Shown here: positions 1 through 7,880 of the stretch, one piece after another | Layout of the letters: each line of letters opens with the position of its first letter | How positions within the stretch are numbered: position 1 is the stretch's first letter | DNA from: Bacteroidales bacterium UBA1751 | Lineage (GTDB): Bacteria; Bacteroidota; Bacteroidia; Bacteroidales; UBA932 | Direction of reading: 5' to 3' | Length of the DNA stretch: 14,292 nucleotides | Assembly: GCA_002315995.1 (NCBI GenBank) | Contig: DCHN01000031.1 | Span: 1 to 14,292, forward strand | Notes under the pieces: generated by a model | Told to the model about the DNA's origin: nothing | Seen by the model: the letters and a program-made list of their open reading frames with translations, nothing else | The model's database searches: none | Translations under genes and position numbers: made by a program

Positions 1-991
1 TGTTCTTATGCATGGAGCCCCAGCACAGGAGGATTCCCAGCAAAGTTCCCAACAGACCTGAAAAGAGCGATATAAGCAGAGTGGTAACAAGTCCATTGAC
101 AAGAAGCATATATCTCCTCTCCTCTATTACATTGTTTTTAAAACTCTGAATTATGCTCTCCCAGAAGCTCTCCTGAATCTGCTCCCCGGAAACCTCACTT
201 GCAGGATGATAATTATCATTATAACGTGTAATGAGCGCCGAGGCCTCATATATCCAAGGATCGCTGAAATCCACACTCTTACGTCTCTCCTCTGAAATAC
301 ATATTGTAGAGGCTGCCATATCTGCCTTGCCGGATTTGAGGAATGGAATTATGGCGTGAAATGACATATCCTCAAAAACAATCTCAAGGTGCTCTTTCAT
401 GGCAAACCTTGCTACCATTTCAAGTTCAATGCCCGATATCCTGCCGTCCTTTATAAAACGGTATGGAGGATTGTTGGCAGCTGTGGCCACAACAATTCTG
501 CCATTGTAACAGCTGTCGGGGTCAACCACCGGCATCTCAGTTTCCGGATTGTATGCCCAAGCATTATACAAGGAATCAATGGTACCGGGATGAAGATAAT
601 CTTTAAGGAAACTGTTGAACTTCTCTCTAAGTTCCTGCCTATCCTTGTTAAAAGCCACGCCAACTGGAGTTGGAAGAATTGTGTCACATACACACACCAG
701 CTCTTTGAAATTCTTAGACTGCAGTTTCCATGTAAGATTGGAGACAATAATGGCATCCGCCTTCCCCTGTGAGAGAATGAGAAACTCGTCAGGAATAGTC
801 TCCATAAGGACACTTATTGCTTCCGGGTAATTATTGGAGAGATAAAGTTCCTGTACGGAGCCAGTTAATGTACAAACTCTTTTCCCTGCCATATCATCAA
901 TGCCACTTACAGCCAGCGAATCCTGAGCCTCCATAGGAACAGCCAAGGAGAGCAAACAGAGGGAAAAGAAGAGATATTTGACTATTTTCAT
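1..991 (-). CDS. Amino-acid-type ABC transporter: substrate-binding domain fused to permease (partial, C-terminus beyond left edge)
   Basis: Reading the minus strand from the ATG at 989-991 gives 330 uninterrupted residues running off the window. Residues 1-22 are a Sec signal peptide (MKIVKYLFFSLCLLSLAVP...EA|Q). Residues about 32-147 match the second part of a family-3 solute-binding protein (GKRVCTLTGSVQE, KADAIIV, GTIDSLYNAW). Residues about 164-257 match the first part (GRIVVATAANNPPYRF, then TICISEERRKSVDFSDPW). The two parts are therefore in reversed order relative to GlnH/HisJ. From residue about 292 (ERRYMLLVNGLVTTLLISL) the first membrane segment of a HisM/GlnP-type permease begins. 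The usual role is uptake of polar amino acids across the inner membrane with a separate ATPase, which would lie to the left. Arg236 (carboxylate binding in the family) is present, but the Asp that binds the alpha-amino group aligns with Ser84, so the ligand is uncertain. The family call is firm; substrate is not. Confidence 0.85.
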   Translation of the reverse strand, partial: MKIVKYLFFSLCLLSLAVPMEAQDSLAVSGIDDMAGKRVCTLTGSVQELYLSNNYPEAISVLMETIPDEFLILSQGKADAIIVSNLTWKLQSKNFKELVCVCDTILPTPVGVAFNKDRQELREKFNSFLKDYLHPGTIDSLYNAWAYNPETEMPVVDPDSCYNGRIVVATAANNPPYRFIKDGRISGIELEMVARFAMKEHLEIVFEDMSFHAIIPFLKSGKADMAASTICISEERRKSVDFSDPWIYEASALITRYNDNYHPASEVSGEQIQESFWESIIQSFKNNVIEERRYMLLVNGLVTTLLISLFSGLLGTLLGILLCWGSMHKN

Positions 992-1030
992 AATGGACCT
1001 GTCTAATAGCAACAAATGCGTAGTAACTTG

Positions 1031-1038
1031 CAAAAATA
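1031..1038 (-). promoter_or_regulatory. Bacteroidota -7 box for the ABC fusion gene
   Basis: Minus strand reads TATTTTTG, a perfect TAnnTTTG match, about 40 bases before the ATG at 991. No TTTG box is seen 20 bases upstream, so the promoter is supported only by the -7 element and its position. Confidence 0.45.
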
Positions 1039-1084
1039 ACCAAAATATGGCAATTGCAGGCCATAGAAGCATAATTAAAAGAAT

Positions 1085-1092
1085 TATCTTTG
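1085..1092 (+). promoter_or_regulatory. Bacteroidota -7 box for the GT4 glycosyltransferase
   Basis: TATCTTTG matches TAnnTTTG and lies 33 bases before the ATG at 1126. It overlaps an in-frame TTG at 1090, which argues against that codon as the start. No clear -33 box is visible. The spacer 992-1125 thus carries divergent promoters. Confidence 0.5.
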
Positions 1093-1125
1093 CCTTATAA
1101 AACCGAGCATGAAATTTTTAAGAGA

Positions 1126-2346
1126 ATGAAACTATGTGTCATTACAGGGATGTATCCCACTCCCCTCTACCCATATGCAGGCGTTTATATAACGCGCAGA
1201 ATATCAGCGCTCAAGTCCCTTGGCCAGAGTGTTGATGCTTATGCTCTGGTTCCAAAGGAGACTCCTCTTATGAGAAAGCTTCGCACGCTTTTGGGCAGAA
1301 GAGCCAACGAGGAGGTAAACAATACCATTGAATCCGATGAACCTTCCATTTCATACGCGGCCGTAAAGGTCTCCATGAATCTCCTTGAATTTGCATTGAA
1401 CCGCCTTCTCAAGGAGCGCTATTTCATTTGGAAAGCATCATTTGCCCTCACCAAGGCGATAGGTGATAAAAAATTTGACGTCATACATGCCCATTGGCTC
1501 TACCCTACCGCAGCGGCGGCACTGAAATATGCCAGAAGTGTAAACACTCCGTGCATTGTAAGCAGCCACGGTTCAGAAATCAACCGTGACATGAAGGGCG
1601 CCTTCCGCAAGGAGTGCCTGGCAACGCTGGAGAAGGCAGATGTTGCCGAGTTCGTATCCTGCGCCCTCAGGGACGCAGCAATAAGTTTCGGCTACTCAGG
1701 AAAGAATGCGCACGTACTTCCGAACGGAGTCGAACCACTATCGCAAGTGGAAAAAGGATATGAAAAGAGAGAGGAGAAGAGGGGAAAACGCGTTGGTTTT
1801 GTGGGTAACCTGCTGCCGGTAAAGAGGGCCGACAAGTTTCCGGAGATATTTTCAAAGATTCTTGAAATTTATAAGCAGCGTATATCTGCATCAGAATCCG
1901 TCACTGAATCAGGCAAAGGAGTCGAGTTTATGATAATAGGCGAAGGACCGCTTCTGGAGCCTCTCAAGAGAGAGATGGCTCACCTGCCGGTAACCTTCAC
2001 CGGAAGGCTACCACATTCACAGGTTATGGAGCAGATATGCACAATGGATGTTCTCCTGCTTCCAAGCAGAAACGAGGGATGGGGATGCGTGGCACTTGAA
2101 GCAGAGATATGCGGAACCATTCCTGTGGGTAGCGCCAACGGAGGTATCCCCGAGGCAATAGGCTTCAAGGAACTCACCGTAGAGGATACACCTTCATTCA
2201 TTGACGACTACGCCAGAAGGGTTGTGGATATCCTTACCGGAGAAATAAATGTAAACCGGGAAGAACTTGTTGAACGCGCTTCAGCCTTCACATGGGAAAA
2301 GCTTCAGGAGCAGGAAATTGAGAAATACAGGAGTATCAGCTACTGA
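1126..2346 (+). CDS. Glycosyltransferase family 4 (GT-B fold)
   Basis: A 406-residue protein, a normal GT4 length. It probably transfers a sugar from a nucleotide-sugar donor onto a surface glycan at the cytoplasmic face of the inner membrane. The N-terminal Rossmann half has GVYITRR at 19-25, DVIHAHWLYPTAAA at 118-131 and SSHGSEINRD at 146-155. LPNGVEPL at 198-205 leads to the C-terminal donor-binding half: RVGFVGNLLPVKRADKF, MIIGEGPLLEPL, VTFTGRLPH. The E-x7-E motif is E317 and E325 in NEGWGCVALE, followed by the GGIPE loop. The ATG at 1126 is preferred because MKLCVITGMYPT is a typical GT4 N-terminus and the in-frame TTG at 1090 lies inside the -7 box. The 3' end overlaps the convergent lipoprotein gene by 7 bases. 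Donor and acceptor cannot be told from sequence. Confidence 0.92.
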   Translation: MKLCVITGMYPTPLYPYAGVYITRRISALKSLGQSVDAYALVPKETPLMRKLRTLLGRRANEEVNNTIESDEPSISYAAVKVSMNLLEFALNRLLKERYFIWKASFALTKAIGDKKFDVIHAHWLYPTAAAALKYARSVNTPCIVSSHGSEINRDMKGAFRKECLATLEKADVAEFVSCALRDAAISFGYSGKNAHVLPNGVEPLSQVEKGYEKREEKRGKRVGFVGNLLPVKRADKFPEIFSKILEIYKQRISASESVTESGKGVEFMIIGEGPLLEPLKREMAHLPVTFTGRLPHSQVMEQICTMDVLLLPSRNEGWGCVALEAEICGTIPVGSANGGIPEAIGFKELTVEDTPSFIDDYARRVVDILTGEINVNREELVERASAFTWEKLQEQEIEKYRSISY

Positions 2347-3158
2347 AGCAGGGCGTTGCGCTTGGCAACATACTTCTCTTTATTGGCAATTGTATACTGT
2401 TTTACAGACTCAACTGACTTGTTCTTTTGTTCACGTTCTGCATTGGAAGCAGTTACTCTGTTCTGTTCTCTGAATGCCAAAAGCTGGGCCATCTCTTCGT
2501 CATATTTCGCCAGCTTCTCATTAGCTTTTTTTCTTGCCTGTTTCCTTGAGTAGTAAGCCCTCCATTGATCATCTGTGATTCTGCTGAAAAACAACTCCGG
2601 ATTCTGGGCAAGGATGTAGCCGATTTCTATTGTAGCCGCATATTCAAACTGCCAGAAAAGAGCCAGATCACCTCGCTCTTTACATGCTGTATAGTTGGCT
2701 TTCATTTTCTCCGATATTGGTGCTTCACTCGTCAGGAAATCCATATCCAGTGGGAAATTCAAATCTGCAGCAAGTTTTACAATTGCCTCATTGCTCTCTT
2801 CGCAAGGCATATCATATATCTTCCTTATTCCATTGTCAATGCAATAGAACGATAAAGCATTAATTTTTTGTGATCTGGTCAAAAGAGTATTTGCTAATGA
2901 AGGGTCAAGAAGATAATCAGGCTTGACCATCTTTTCTTTATCTGTCAATTCAAATTTACGTGGCCTGAAGGAGTCTGAGGATGCATTGAAAAGTTGATCA
3001 GCAATTTCATCAATCTCAGCAAGCACTGAATCTGCCAACGCCTGTTTCTGCTGCAGGATTTCTTCCGGGGTAGGATCTACGGTTCTGGGATTCTTGCAAG
3101 ATAATGTCATTGCAGAACAGATTGTCACGAGGGCAATAAGAGTAAGAGTACGTTTCAT
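2340..3158 (-). CDS. Putative lipoprotein of unknown function
   Basis: A 272-residue protein with a signal peptide ending in a relaxed lipobox, MTLSC with Cys21, so it is probably a lipid-anchored envelope protein. After the Cys comes a PTPEEILQQKQALADSVLAEIDEI segment that looks helical. The middle contains KPDYLLDPSLANTLLTRSQKINALSFYCIDNGIRKIYDMP. The C-terminal third is very Lys/Glu/Gln-rich and probably helical or coiled coil. I recall similar hypothetical proteins in Bacteroides but no defined function. It is the last gene of the operon: its ATG overlaps the flippase stop in an ATGA arrangement, suggesting translational coupling. Its stop overlaps the convergent glycosyltransferase stop. 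A role with the flippase is inference from position only. Confidence 0.75.
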   Translation of the reverse strand: MKRTLTLIALVTICSAMTLSCKNPRTVDPTPEEILQQKQALADSVLAEIDEIADQLFNASSDSFRPRKFELTDKEKMVKPDYLLDPSLANTLLTRSQKINALSFYCIDNGIRKIYDMPCEESNEAIVKLAADLNFPLDMDFLTSEAPISEKMKANYTACKERGDLALFWQFEYAATIEIGYILAQNPELFFSRITDDQWRAYYSRKQARKKANEKLAKYDEEMAQLLAFREQNRVTASNAEREQKNKSVESVKQYTIANKEKYVAKRNALLQ

Positions 3159-4681
3159 AAAAGATGTTTATTTCTAAGAAATGTCTTCAGTTTTTCCCGT
3201 TCGTCACCATTACAAATGAGAGTTATTGTGGAGATGAAGAGAATTGTCTCAGTAACCGCAGTTGTAGAAATAAGATGAATCCAGCCGGAAGAGAGATAAT
3301 ATGATACCAGAAGCACAGGTATTATGGTAATGACTATAGAAATCATTATTGGAATAAGCACACTCCGCAAGTAGGCTGTGACATTGAAGGATATCTGCTT
3401 TTTACAGTAATGCAGCCCTATGAACATATTAAGTAAGCCTCTTGTAAGAATTCTGCTGGCAAAGACAAGCGCAGGATTCAAATCCATAAGCAGGAGCGCA
3501 AGGGTAATTGCTACGCCAAGAAAGAATGAGGCCGAAATCCATATCTGGTAGTTTCTTATCTTTCCAGTTGCGTTTATGGCAGTGTTGTATGGCCCTGATA
3601 TGGCGTCAATAACCGTACATACAAGAATGAGCGTACAAAAATCTACAGCATATTGCGGAACCATTCCCAACCAAAGTTCCAGAAGCATCTCCATATTCAT
3701 CATAATAGGGAGTGCCATTGCAAAGACAAGGACAAAAGAGAACTTTGAAGCCCTGAAAACTAACGTATTAAGCCTTCCTGTGTCACCGCTTGCACATAGT
3801 TTTATTATCTGCGGATTGAATGCCGTATTGAAGCTGTTGAGAAACCTTGATACCGCTCCATTGACCTGATTGGCAAATCCCAAGGCTGCATTGGCAACAA
3901 GTCCCACAAAGTTGTTGAAGAGAAGATTGACTCCCTGAATTGAAATTGTGTTGGAGAAGGAACCCAGAAGAATCCATCCGGAAAAAGAGAGAATCTTAAG
4001 ACTCTTCCCCTTCTCCCAGGCAATTGAGAAACGGTAATCCGAATGTCCTCTTCTTACATATCCCATATAAAGCAGGAAAAGAAAGAGAACAGAAACTAGT
4101 TGAAGCCAACCATAATTAACGAGCGAATCTCCGCATAAAACGAGTGCAAGATAAGCTATTGCCAGTTGGAGAAGAGCTTCAACAACAGAGAAGATCGCGT
4201 ATATCTTCATCTGCTCATGTGCCACAATTGCAGCATCGTATGGAACGCGAAGAATGTTCAGGCAGAATACGGCAAGAGAGAACTGATATACAATATTTGC
4301 GGCAGCCATCCTCTCGGGAGGAATCTCAGTAAGAAAATTCACTAATAGAACTCCTGCAGTTTCGCCAAGCACAAGTACAACCAGAGCAACAAGCAGATGA
4401 ATGGTCATGCACAATGAGAAGGTTCTTCCACTGGCTGACCCTCCCTCTCCTATTTCAAATGCCAAAAAACGGCTTGTTGATGTTGTAAGAGAAGATTGGA
4501 AGAAAGCCATTATGGCAACTATGCCAGCAACAACATTATAGATGCCAACACCCTCAACACCAAGGGCCTGAAGCACTATTCTGGTGGAAAAGAGGGATAC
4601 AAACATCACTACACCCGTTCTGATGTAGAGATAAATCGTATTCCTGGCAATGCGGCCGTTATCTGAAATGCTTCCCGTCAT
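3155..4681 (-). CDS. Polysaccharide (O-antigen-type) flippase, MOP superfamily
   Basis: A 508-residue, very hydrophobic protein with about 12-14 likely membrane segments. It begins with RIARNTIYLYIRTGVVMF, then VSLFSTRIVLQALGVEGVGIYNVVAG, the usual opening of Bacteroidota Wzx-like lipopolysaccharide/polysaccharide exporters. Such proteins move lipid-linked oligosaccharides from the inner to the outer leaflet of the cytoplasmic membrane. Length fits the family (about 450-520). The gene starts 7 bases after the upstream glycosyltransferase stop and ends in a 4-base overlap with the lipoprotein gene, so it is co-transcribed with both. No polymerase (Wzy) or ligase is visible, so the glycan it exports may be completed by enzymes encoded elsewhere. 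The substrate is unknown. Confidence 0.88.
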   Translation of the reverse strand: MTGSISDNGRIARNTIYLYIRTGVVMFVSLFSTRIVLQALGVEGVGIYNVVAGIVAIMAFFQSSLTTSTSRFLAFEIGEGGSASGRTFSLCMTIHLLVALVVLVLGETAGVLLVNFLTEIPPERMAAANIVYQFSLAVFCLNILRVPYDAAIVAHEQMKIYAIFSVVEALLQLAIAYLALVLCGDSLVNYGWLQLVSVLFLFLLYMGYVRRGHSDYRFSIAWEKGKSLKILSFSGWILLGSFSNTISIQGVNLLFNNFVGLVANAALGFANQVNGAVSRFLNSFNTAFNPQIIKLCASGDTGRLNTLVFRASKFSFVLVFAMALPIMMNMEMLLELWLGMVPQYAVDFCTLILVCTVIDAISGPYNTAINATGKIRNYQIWISASFFLGVAITLALLLMDLNPALVFASRILTRGLLNMFIGLHYCKKQISFNVTAYLRSVLIPIMISIVITIIPVLLVSYYLSSGWIHLISTTAVTETILFISTITLICNGDEREKLKTFLRNKHLL

Positions 4682-4688
4682 TATTTAT

Positions 4689-5780
4689 CTAATTTGCATG
4701 CGGACTAAGTGGTGAATTTCCTTCCGGATTAACAGATGGATTGTCAGATGGAATGTCTAATGATGCGCCTACAAATTCGAGCAGAACGTCAGGAGTAACT
4801 CTGCTCTTGAACCTGTTGTCAAATATGCCAGCATTCTTGAGAAATTCCAAATCAATTGACTCCAGGTTCTCATTGTCAAAGATGGAGACATATCCAGGAT
4901 CATAGAAATCGCTGGCTACCATACCTTTATTGTCAGTAAGGAACTTCTTGTTGTAAAGAATTGCCTCCCATAATCTCAAGGTGTAGCCCACAGCATTTTT
5001 CTGCATAATCTCCAACACACACCTGCTTCTTGAAACATTCTGCAGATTTTCAAAATAGGAAATAGGCCTGTTCAAATAAGATATTCCACTGCGATAGATT
5101 CTGCTTTTCCTTTTAACACCCAGTACAAGAAAACGGCAATTAACACCATTGGCAGTAAGGTGGTCATACACAGCAAGAATCAGTGGAAGGCGCTCCTTTG
5201 CATGCGCCAGAAGGTATATGTCACTCTCTGGAAGAGCGCTGCAATCTCCGGGATCAATATATGAACTGACAGTTGGATGATATAGAGTCCCATACCTTTG
5301 AGCATCCTGCTTGTCGAAGCTGATAACCTTGTCAAAGAGAGGCCTGAGATTGTCAATTGAAGAATCTCCATTATATTTTTCTATGAGATCCTGATAGAAA
5401 AGCACGAATCTGGAGTTGGGATAACGTCTTCTGAGCCAATTGATATAGTTGTCAAAACCAGCCTGCAGTCTGAAGAAATCCGCATCCACAATAAAACAAA
5501 GAGGTCGCGCTTCATCAAATTGTCTTTCAAATTTTCTCGAATAGAATGGATACCAGAACTCTTTATGTGAAAGAAACAGCGAATCAAGTTTCAGTGAAGC
5601 TAGAAAAAAATTGAATTTCAGCGAAGTGTGCAACCTGTGAAGAGGCTTCAGAATGAAAGGAATATACTCCTTGATACCATTGCAGAAAACAGCATCCCCC
5701 CTCCCCTCCAAAGCAGCAAAATTATAGCTGTAGTGGGGATTTCGATGCTCCATTACCACAAAGTTGTATCTATTTGTCAT
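4689..5780 (-). CDS. Putative glycosyltransferase, GT-B/CgeB-like
   Basis: A 363-residue protein from the ATG at 5780 (MTNRYNFVV). The frame stays open further upstream, but there it lies inside the phosphorylase gene, so the longer form is unlikely. The N-terminal half shows Rossmann-like strands (PLCFIVDADFF at 93-103, SRFVLFYQD at 123-131, FDKVISFD at 149-156). The C-terminal half has YLLAHAKERL, then CRFLVLGVK. SRSRCVLEIMQKNAVGYTLRLWEAI at about 250-274 resembles the donor-binding signature of CgeB-type glycosyltransferases (glycine-rich turn, R-x-x-E, then KKFLTDN). No signal peptide or membrane segment is seen. It overlaps the phosphorylase stop by 11 bases and is followed 7 bases later by the flippase. 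An uncharacterised capsule or LPS sugar transferase is the best reading; the exact family is uncertain. Confidence 0.6.
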   Translation of the reverse strand: MTNRYNFVVMEHRNPHYSYNFAALEGRGDAVFCNGIKEYIPFILKPLHRLHTSLKFNFFLASLKLDSLFLSHKEFWYPFYSRKFERQFDEARPLCFIVDADFFRLQAGFDNYINWLRRRYPNSRFVLFYQDLIEKYNGDSSIDNLRPLFDKVISFDKQDAQRYGTLYHPTVSSYIDPGDCSALPESDIYLLAHAKERLPLILAVYDHLTANGVNCRFLVLGVKRKSRIYRSGISYLNRPISYFENLQNVSRSRCVLEIMQKNAVGYTLRLWEAILYNKKFLTDNKGMVASDFYDPGYVSIFDNENLESIDLEFLKNAGIFDNRFKSRVTPDVLLEFVGASLDIPSDNPSVNPEGNSPLSPHAN

Positions 5781-6648
5781 CCTCGCAGAATTTATCCAGA
5801 ACCAGTCTGACCAGATTCTCCATTCTAGGCTTGTAGTCTGTATCGGCATCCTTGAAATAACGGTGTGCAATGGCACAGCAAACCGTAATTGCCTCATGTC
5901 CAAGGTGCGCCGCATGGCCTGCAATTGCAGAACCCTCCATCTCAAAGTTTGTGATTTTCCAGTTGTTGTAGCGGAAACTCTCTATTTTGTCAATCATATT
6001 TGGAATGGCAAGTTGCTGGCGGACACATCTTCCTTGAGGGCCGTAAAAACCTGGGGCGGATATTGTCATTCCCCGCACAGTGCAATCCTTGAATTTGTCA
6101 ATGAGTTTCTGGGAATTCTTGATGAAATACGGATTTGGAAGAACAGATGGCCAATCCATATGCTTCATAAAAGCCCTCTCCATGTCAAGGTCAACAATTT
6201 CATCCCTGCCTGCATACCACCCCATAAGCCCGTCAAAACCAATGGAATAGTGAGAGAGAATAAAAGATCCAAGTGGAACATCGGGCTGAAGAGCACCACA
6301 TGTACCAAGACGTACCATAGTAAGCGATCTGTGCTCCTGTTTCACCTCTCTGGTATTGAAATCTATGTTTGCCAGGGCGTCAAGTTCAGTAAGAACAATA
6401 TCAATGTTATCAGTACCAATTCCCGTAGAGAGAGCAGTGATTCTTGTATCGTTATATTTTCCTGTAACAAAAACGAACTCTCTTGATTGTCCTTCACACT
6501 CAATCTCATGAAGGAATGGTTTGAACATTCCCACACGGCTTTGGTCTCCAACAAGAATAATCTTATCGGCCAGTTGCTCAGGCCTTATATGGAGATGGAA
6601 TATTGATCCATCGCCATTAATAATCAATTCTGACTCTGGAATCTTCAT
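5770..6648 (-). CDS. Nucleoside phosphorylase (uridine phosphorylase-like)
   Basis: A 292-residue cytoplasmic enzyme of the PNP/UDP family, which splits a nucleoside with phosphate into free base and (deoxy)ribose 1-phosphate. Motifs: IILVGDQSRV at 30-39 (GDP-R type phosphate loop), STGIGTDNI at 74-82, VRLGTCGAL at 112-120 (phosphate-binding Arg equivalent to that in RIGTTGA), APGFYGPQGR at 198-207, and NFEMEGSAI at 234-242 holding the Glu-Met-Glu that recognises ribose. It is somewhat longer than E. coli Udp. MKIPESELIIN at 6648 is chosen because family members start there; an in-frame ATG at 6711 would add 21 residues with no family resemblance. It heads the glycan operon, overlaps the next gene by 11 bases, and has its own promoter at 6745-6776. 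The base preference is not determinable. Confidence 0.88.
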   Translation of the reverse strand: MKIPESELIINGDGSIFHLHIRPEQLADKIILVGDQSRVGMFKPFLHEIECEGQSREFVFVTGKYNDTRITALSTGIGTDNIDIVLTELDALANIDFNTREVKQEHRSLTMVRLGTCGALQPDVPLGSFILSHYSIGFDGLMGWYAGRDEIVDLDMERAFMKHMDWPSVLPNPYFIKNSQKLIDKFKDCTVRGMTISAPGFYGPQGRCVRQQLAIPNMIDKIESFRYNNWKITNFEMEGSAIAGHAAHLGHEAITVCCAIAHRYFKDADTDYKPRMENLVRLVLDKFCEDDK

Positions 6649-6741
6649 AATAAATAAATCTATACAATTGAAACACACTGCACGCCATTGCTCAGCGCAA
6701 TAAACATCCATGTATTTCCTATTTTCTGCTTTGTGCAGTTA

Positions 6742-7050
6742 TTACAAAAGTACGAATTCTGCAATAAAAACACAAAGACAGCAAACTGTGGCAACACAGA
6801 AGAGATTGAGTCCGAACCATGCAGCAAGAATACCGGCAGCCAAGGCAATTACACCTGCAATTGGAATGGTTGTAGCTTCAAAAATGGCTGGAACGGTCAT
6901 AACTGCCAGAGTTACGTATGGTACGTAATAGAGGAAACTCTGAATGAACCTGTTTTTTATCTGCTTGCGTATAAGAATCATTGGCAACACCCTCAGCAGG
7001 TTTGTTACCAGAATCATTATAAGCAAATATATTATGAGGTTATAATTCAT
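6742..7050 (-). CDS. azlD: AzlD-family branched-chain amino acid transport subunit
   Basis: A 102-residue membrane protein with about 3-4 hydrophobic segments. NLLRVLPMILIRKQI near the N-terminus and FLYYVPYVTLAVMTVPAIF fit AzlD (R-x-LP and the YVPY-x-P signature). AzlD partners AzlC in the inner membrane to export branched-chain amino acids or analogues. The ATG at 7050 is chosen, 12 bases after the azlC stop; an in-frame GTG at 7059 would add three residues. Adjacency to azlC makes the pair convincing. The 3' end carries the promoter of the next operon. Confidence 0.85.
   Translation of the reverse strand: MNYNLIIYLLIMILVTNLLRVLPMILIRKQIKNRFIQSFLYYVPYVTLAVMTVPAIFEATTIPIAGVIALAAGILAAWFGLNLFCVATVCCLCVFIAEFVLL
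6745..6776 (-). promoter_or_regulatory. Full-consensus Bacteroidota promoter of the phosphorylase-glycan operon
   Basis: On the minus strand a TTTG box (6776-6773), a 20-base spacer, then TACTTTTG (6752-6745) match the TTTG-N20-TAnnTTTG consensus. The -7 box overlaps the last codons of azlD (stop at 6744-6742). Transcription would begin near 6738, leaving a leader of about 90 bases before the ATG at 6648. Confidence 0.7.
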
Positions 7051-7062
7051 ATTCAACACAGA

Positions 7063-7770
7063 TTAATTGGTCCCTTCATCTTCAATATCAACAGGATGTA
7101 TAATTGCAGCTACAGTGGCAATAACTATGGTCAGTATTACTATTCTGATTCCTGAGCTTATTGATGATATGCCAGGAAGGGCACTGCACAACCAACTTAT
7201 TGCAAAACTTGAGGCAACCGCTATGAGTACAGCCTTGTTCTTCCTGCATGGAGGAACAAAGACGGCTATGAACATTCCATATAGAGCCACACTGAGCGCT
7301 GAGACCACGTTCACAGGAAGAATGTTACCGGCTACGATTCCAAGCGCATTTCCCGCTCCCCACATTGCACCGGCAAGAAGCATTGCGGCAGTTGGATACG
7401 CCATTGGCAACCTGCCCGGATAGGCTATTGAAATACCATACACCTCATCCGTTACACAACATGCAACCAAAGCCCTCTTCCACATTGGCATGGATGGATC
7501 AAACTTCTGTGTAAGGGAAGCACTCATAAGAAGATACCTCAGGTTGGCAATGATACAGACAAGTACCATCTCGGCAATGGTGGCTCCTACAGCTATAAGA
7601 GAATAAACACCAAGTTCACCTGCTGAAGCCCTTGTAAAGAAACTGCTGAAAAAACCTATTGCTGGAGTAAGACCGGCATTCCTTGAAATGATACCTAGAG
7701 AGAAGGCAACCGCCATGTAGCCCATACCTATTGGCAGACCGTCTCTCAATCCTTTTGAAAATGCACTCAT
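7063..7770 (-). CDS. azlC: AzlC-family branched-chain amino acid permease
   Basis: A 235-residue polytopic inner-membrane protein. GLRDGLPIGMGYMAVAFSLGI at 8-28 matches the AzlC N-terminus (GxxxxLPI..GY...ApfG). NLRYLLMSASL at 76-86 and TDEVYG at 107-112 are the family hallmarks. Known members (AzlC, YgaZ) form the large subunit of a branched-chain amino acid exporter with AzlD/YgaH. The gene lies directly upstream of azlD and has a -7 box just upstream, so it is the first gene of this transcription unit. No Lrp-type regulator is encoded nearby. Confidence 0.92.
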   Translation of the reverse strand: MSAFSKGLRDGLPIGMGYMAVAFSLGIISRNAGLTPAIGFFSSFFTRASAGELGVYSLIAVGATIAEMVLVCIIANLRYLLMSASLTQKFDPSMPMWKRALVACCVTDEVYGISIAYPGRLPMAYPTAAMLLAGAMWGAGNALGIVAGNILPVNVVSALSVALYGMFIAVFVPPCRKNKAVLIAVASSFAISWLCSALPGISSISSGIRIVILTIVIATVAAIIHPVDIEDEGTN

Positions 7771-7790
7771 ACAGATATTATTCTAACGCG

Positions 7791-7798
7791 CAAAGTTA
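7791..7798 (-). promoter_or_regulatory. Bacteroidota -7 box for azlCD
   Basis: Minus strand reads TAACTTTG, a TAnnTTTG match, 20 bases before the azlC ATG. The implied leader is very short and no -33 TTTG is present at 20 bases, so support is moderate. Confidence 0.45.
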
Positions 7799-7880
7799 AG
7801 AATATCCTTAAAAAATTGGCATAGATATGAATCAAAAGAAATAATAGTATATTTTTATTTTTAATAATTAAAAATTAGAT

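Noticed and set aside
451..813. 120-codon minus-strand open frame near the left edge
   Set aside because: It is in a different frame from the 330-residue binding-protein/permease reading, which has signal peptide and family motifs.
1090..1125. N-terminal extension of the GT4 protein from a TTG codon
   Set aside because: The TTG lies inside the -7 box TATCTTTG, and family members start at MKLCVITG.
5781..5945. Longer start for the CgeB-like glycosyltransferase
   Set aside because: The added 55 residues lie wholly inside the phosphorylase coding sequence in another frame and look like frame shadow.
5764..6486. 240-codon open frame on the plus strand
   Set aside because: Antisense to the well-supported nucleoside phosphorylase; composition is Cys/Asn/His-rich with no domain-like pattern.
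6688..7155. 155-codon open frame on the plus strand
   Set aside because: Antisense to azlD and the end of azlC; no plausible protein features.
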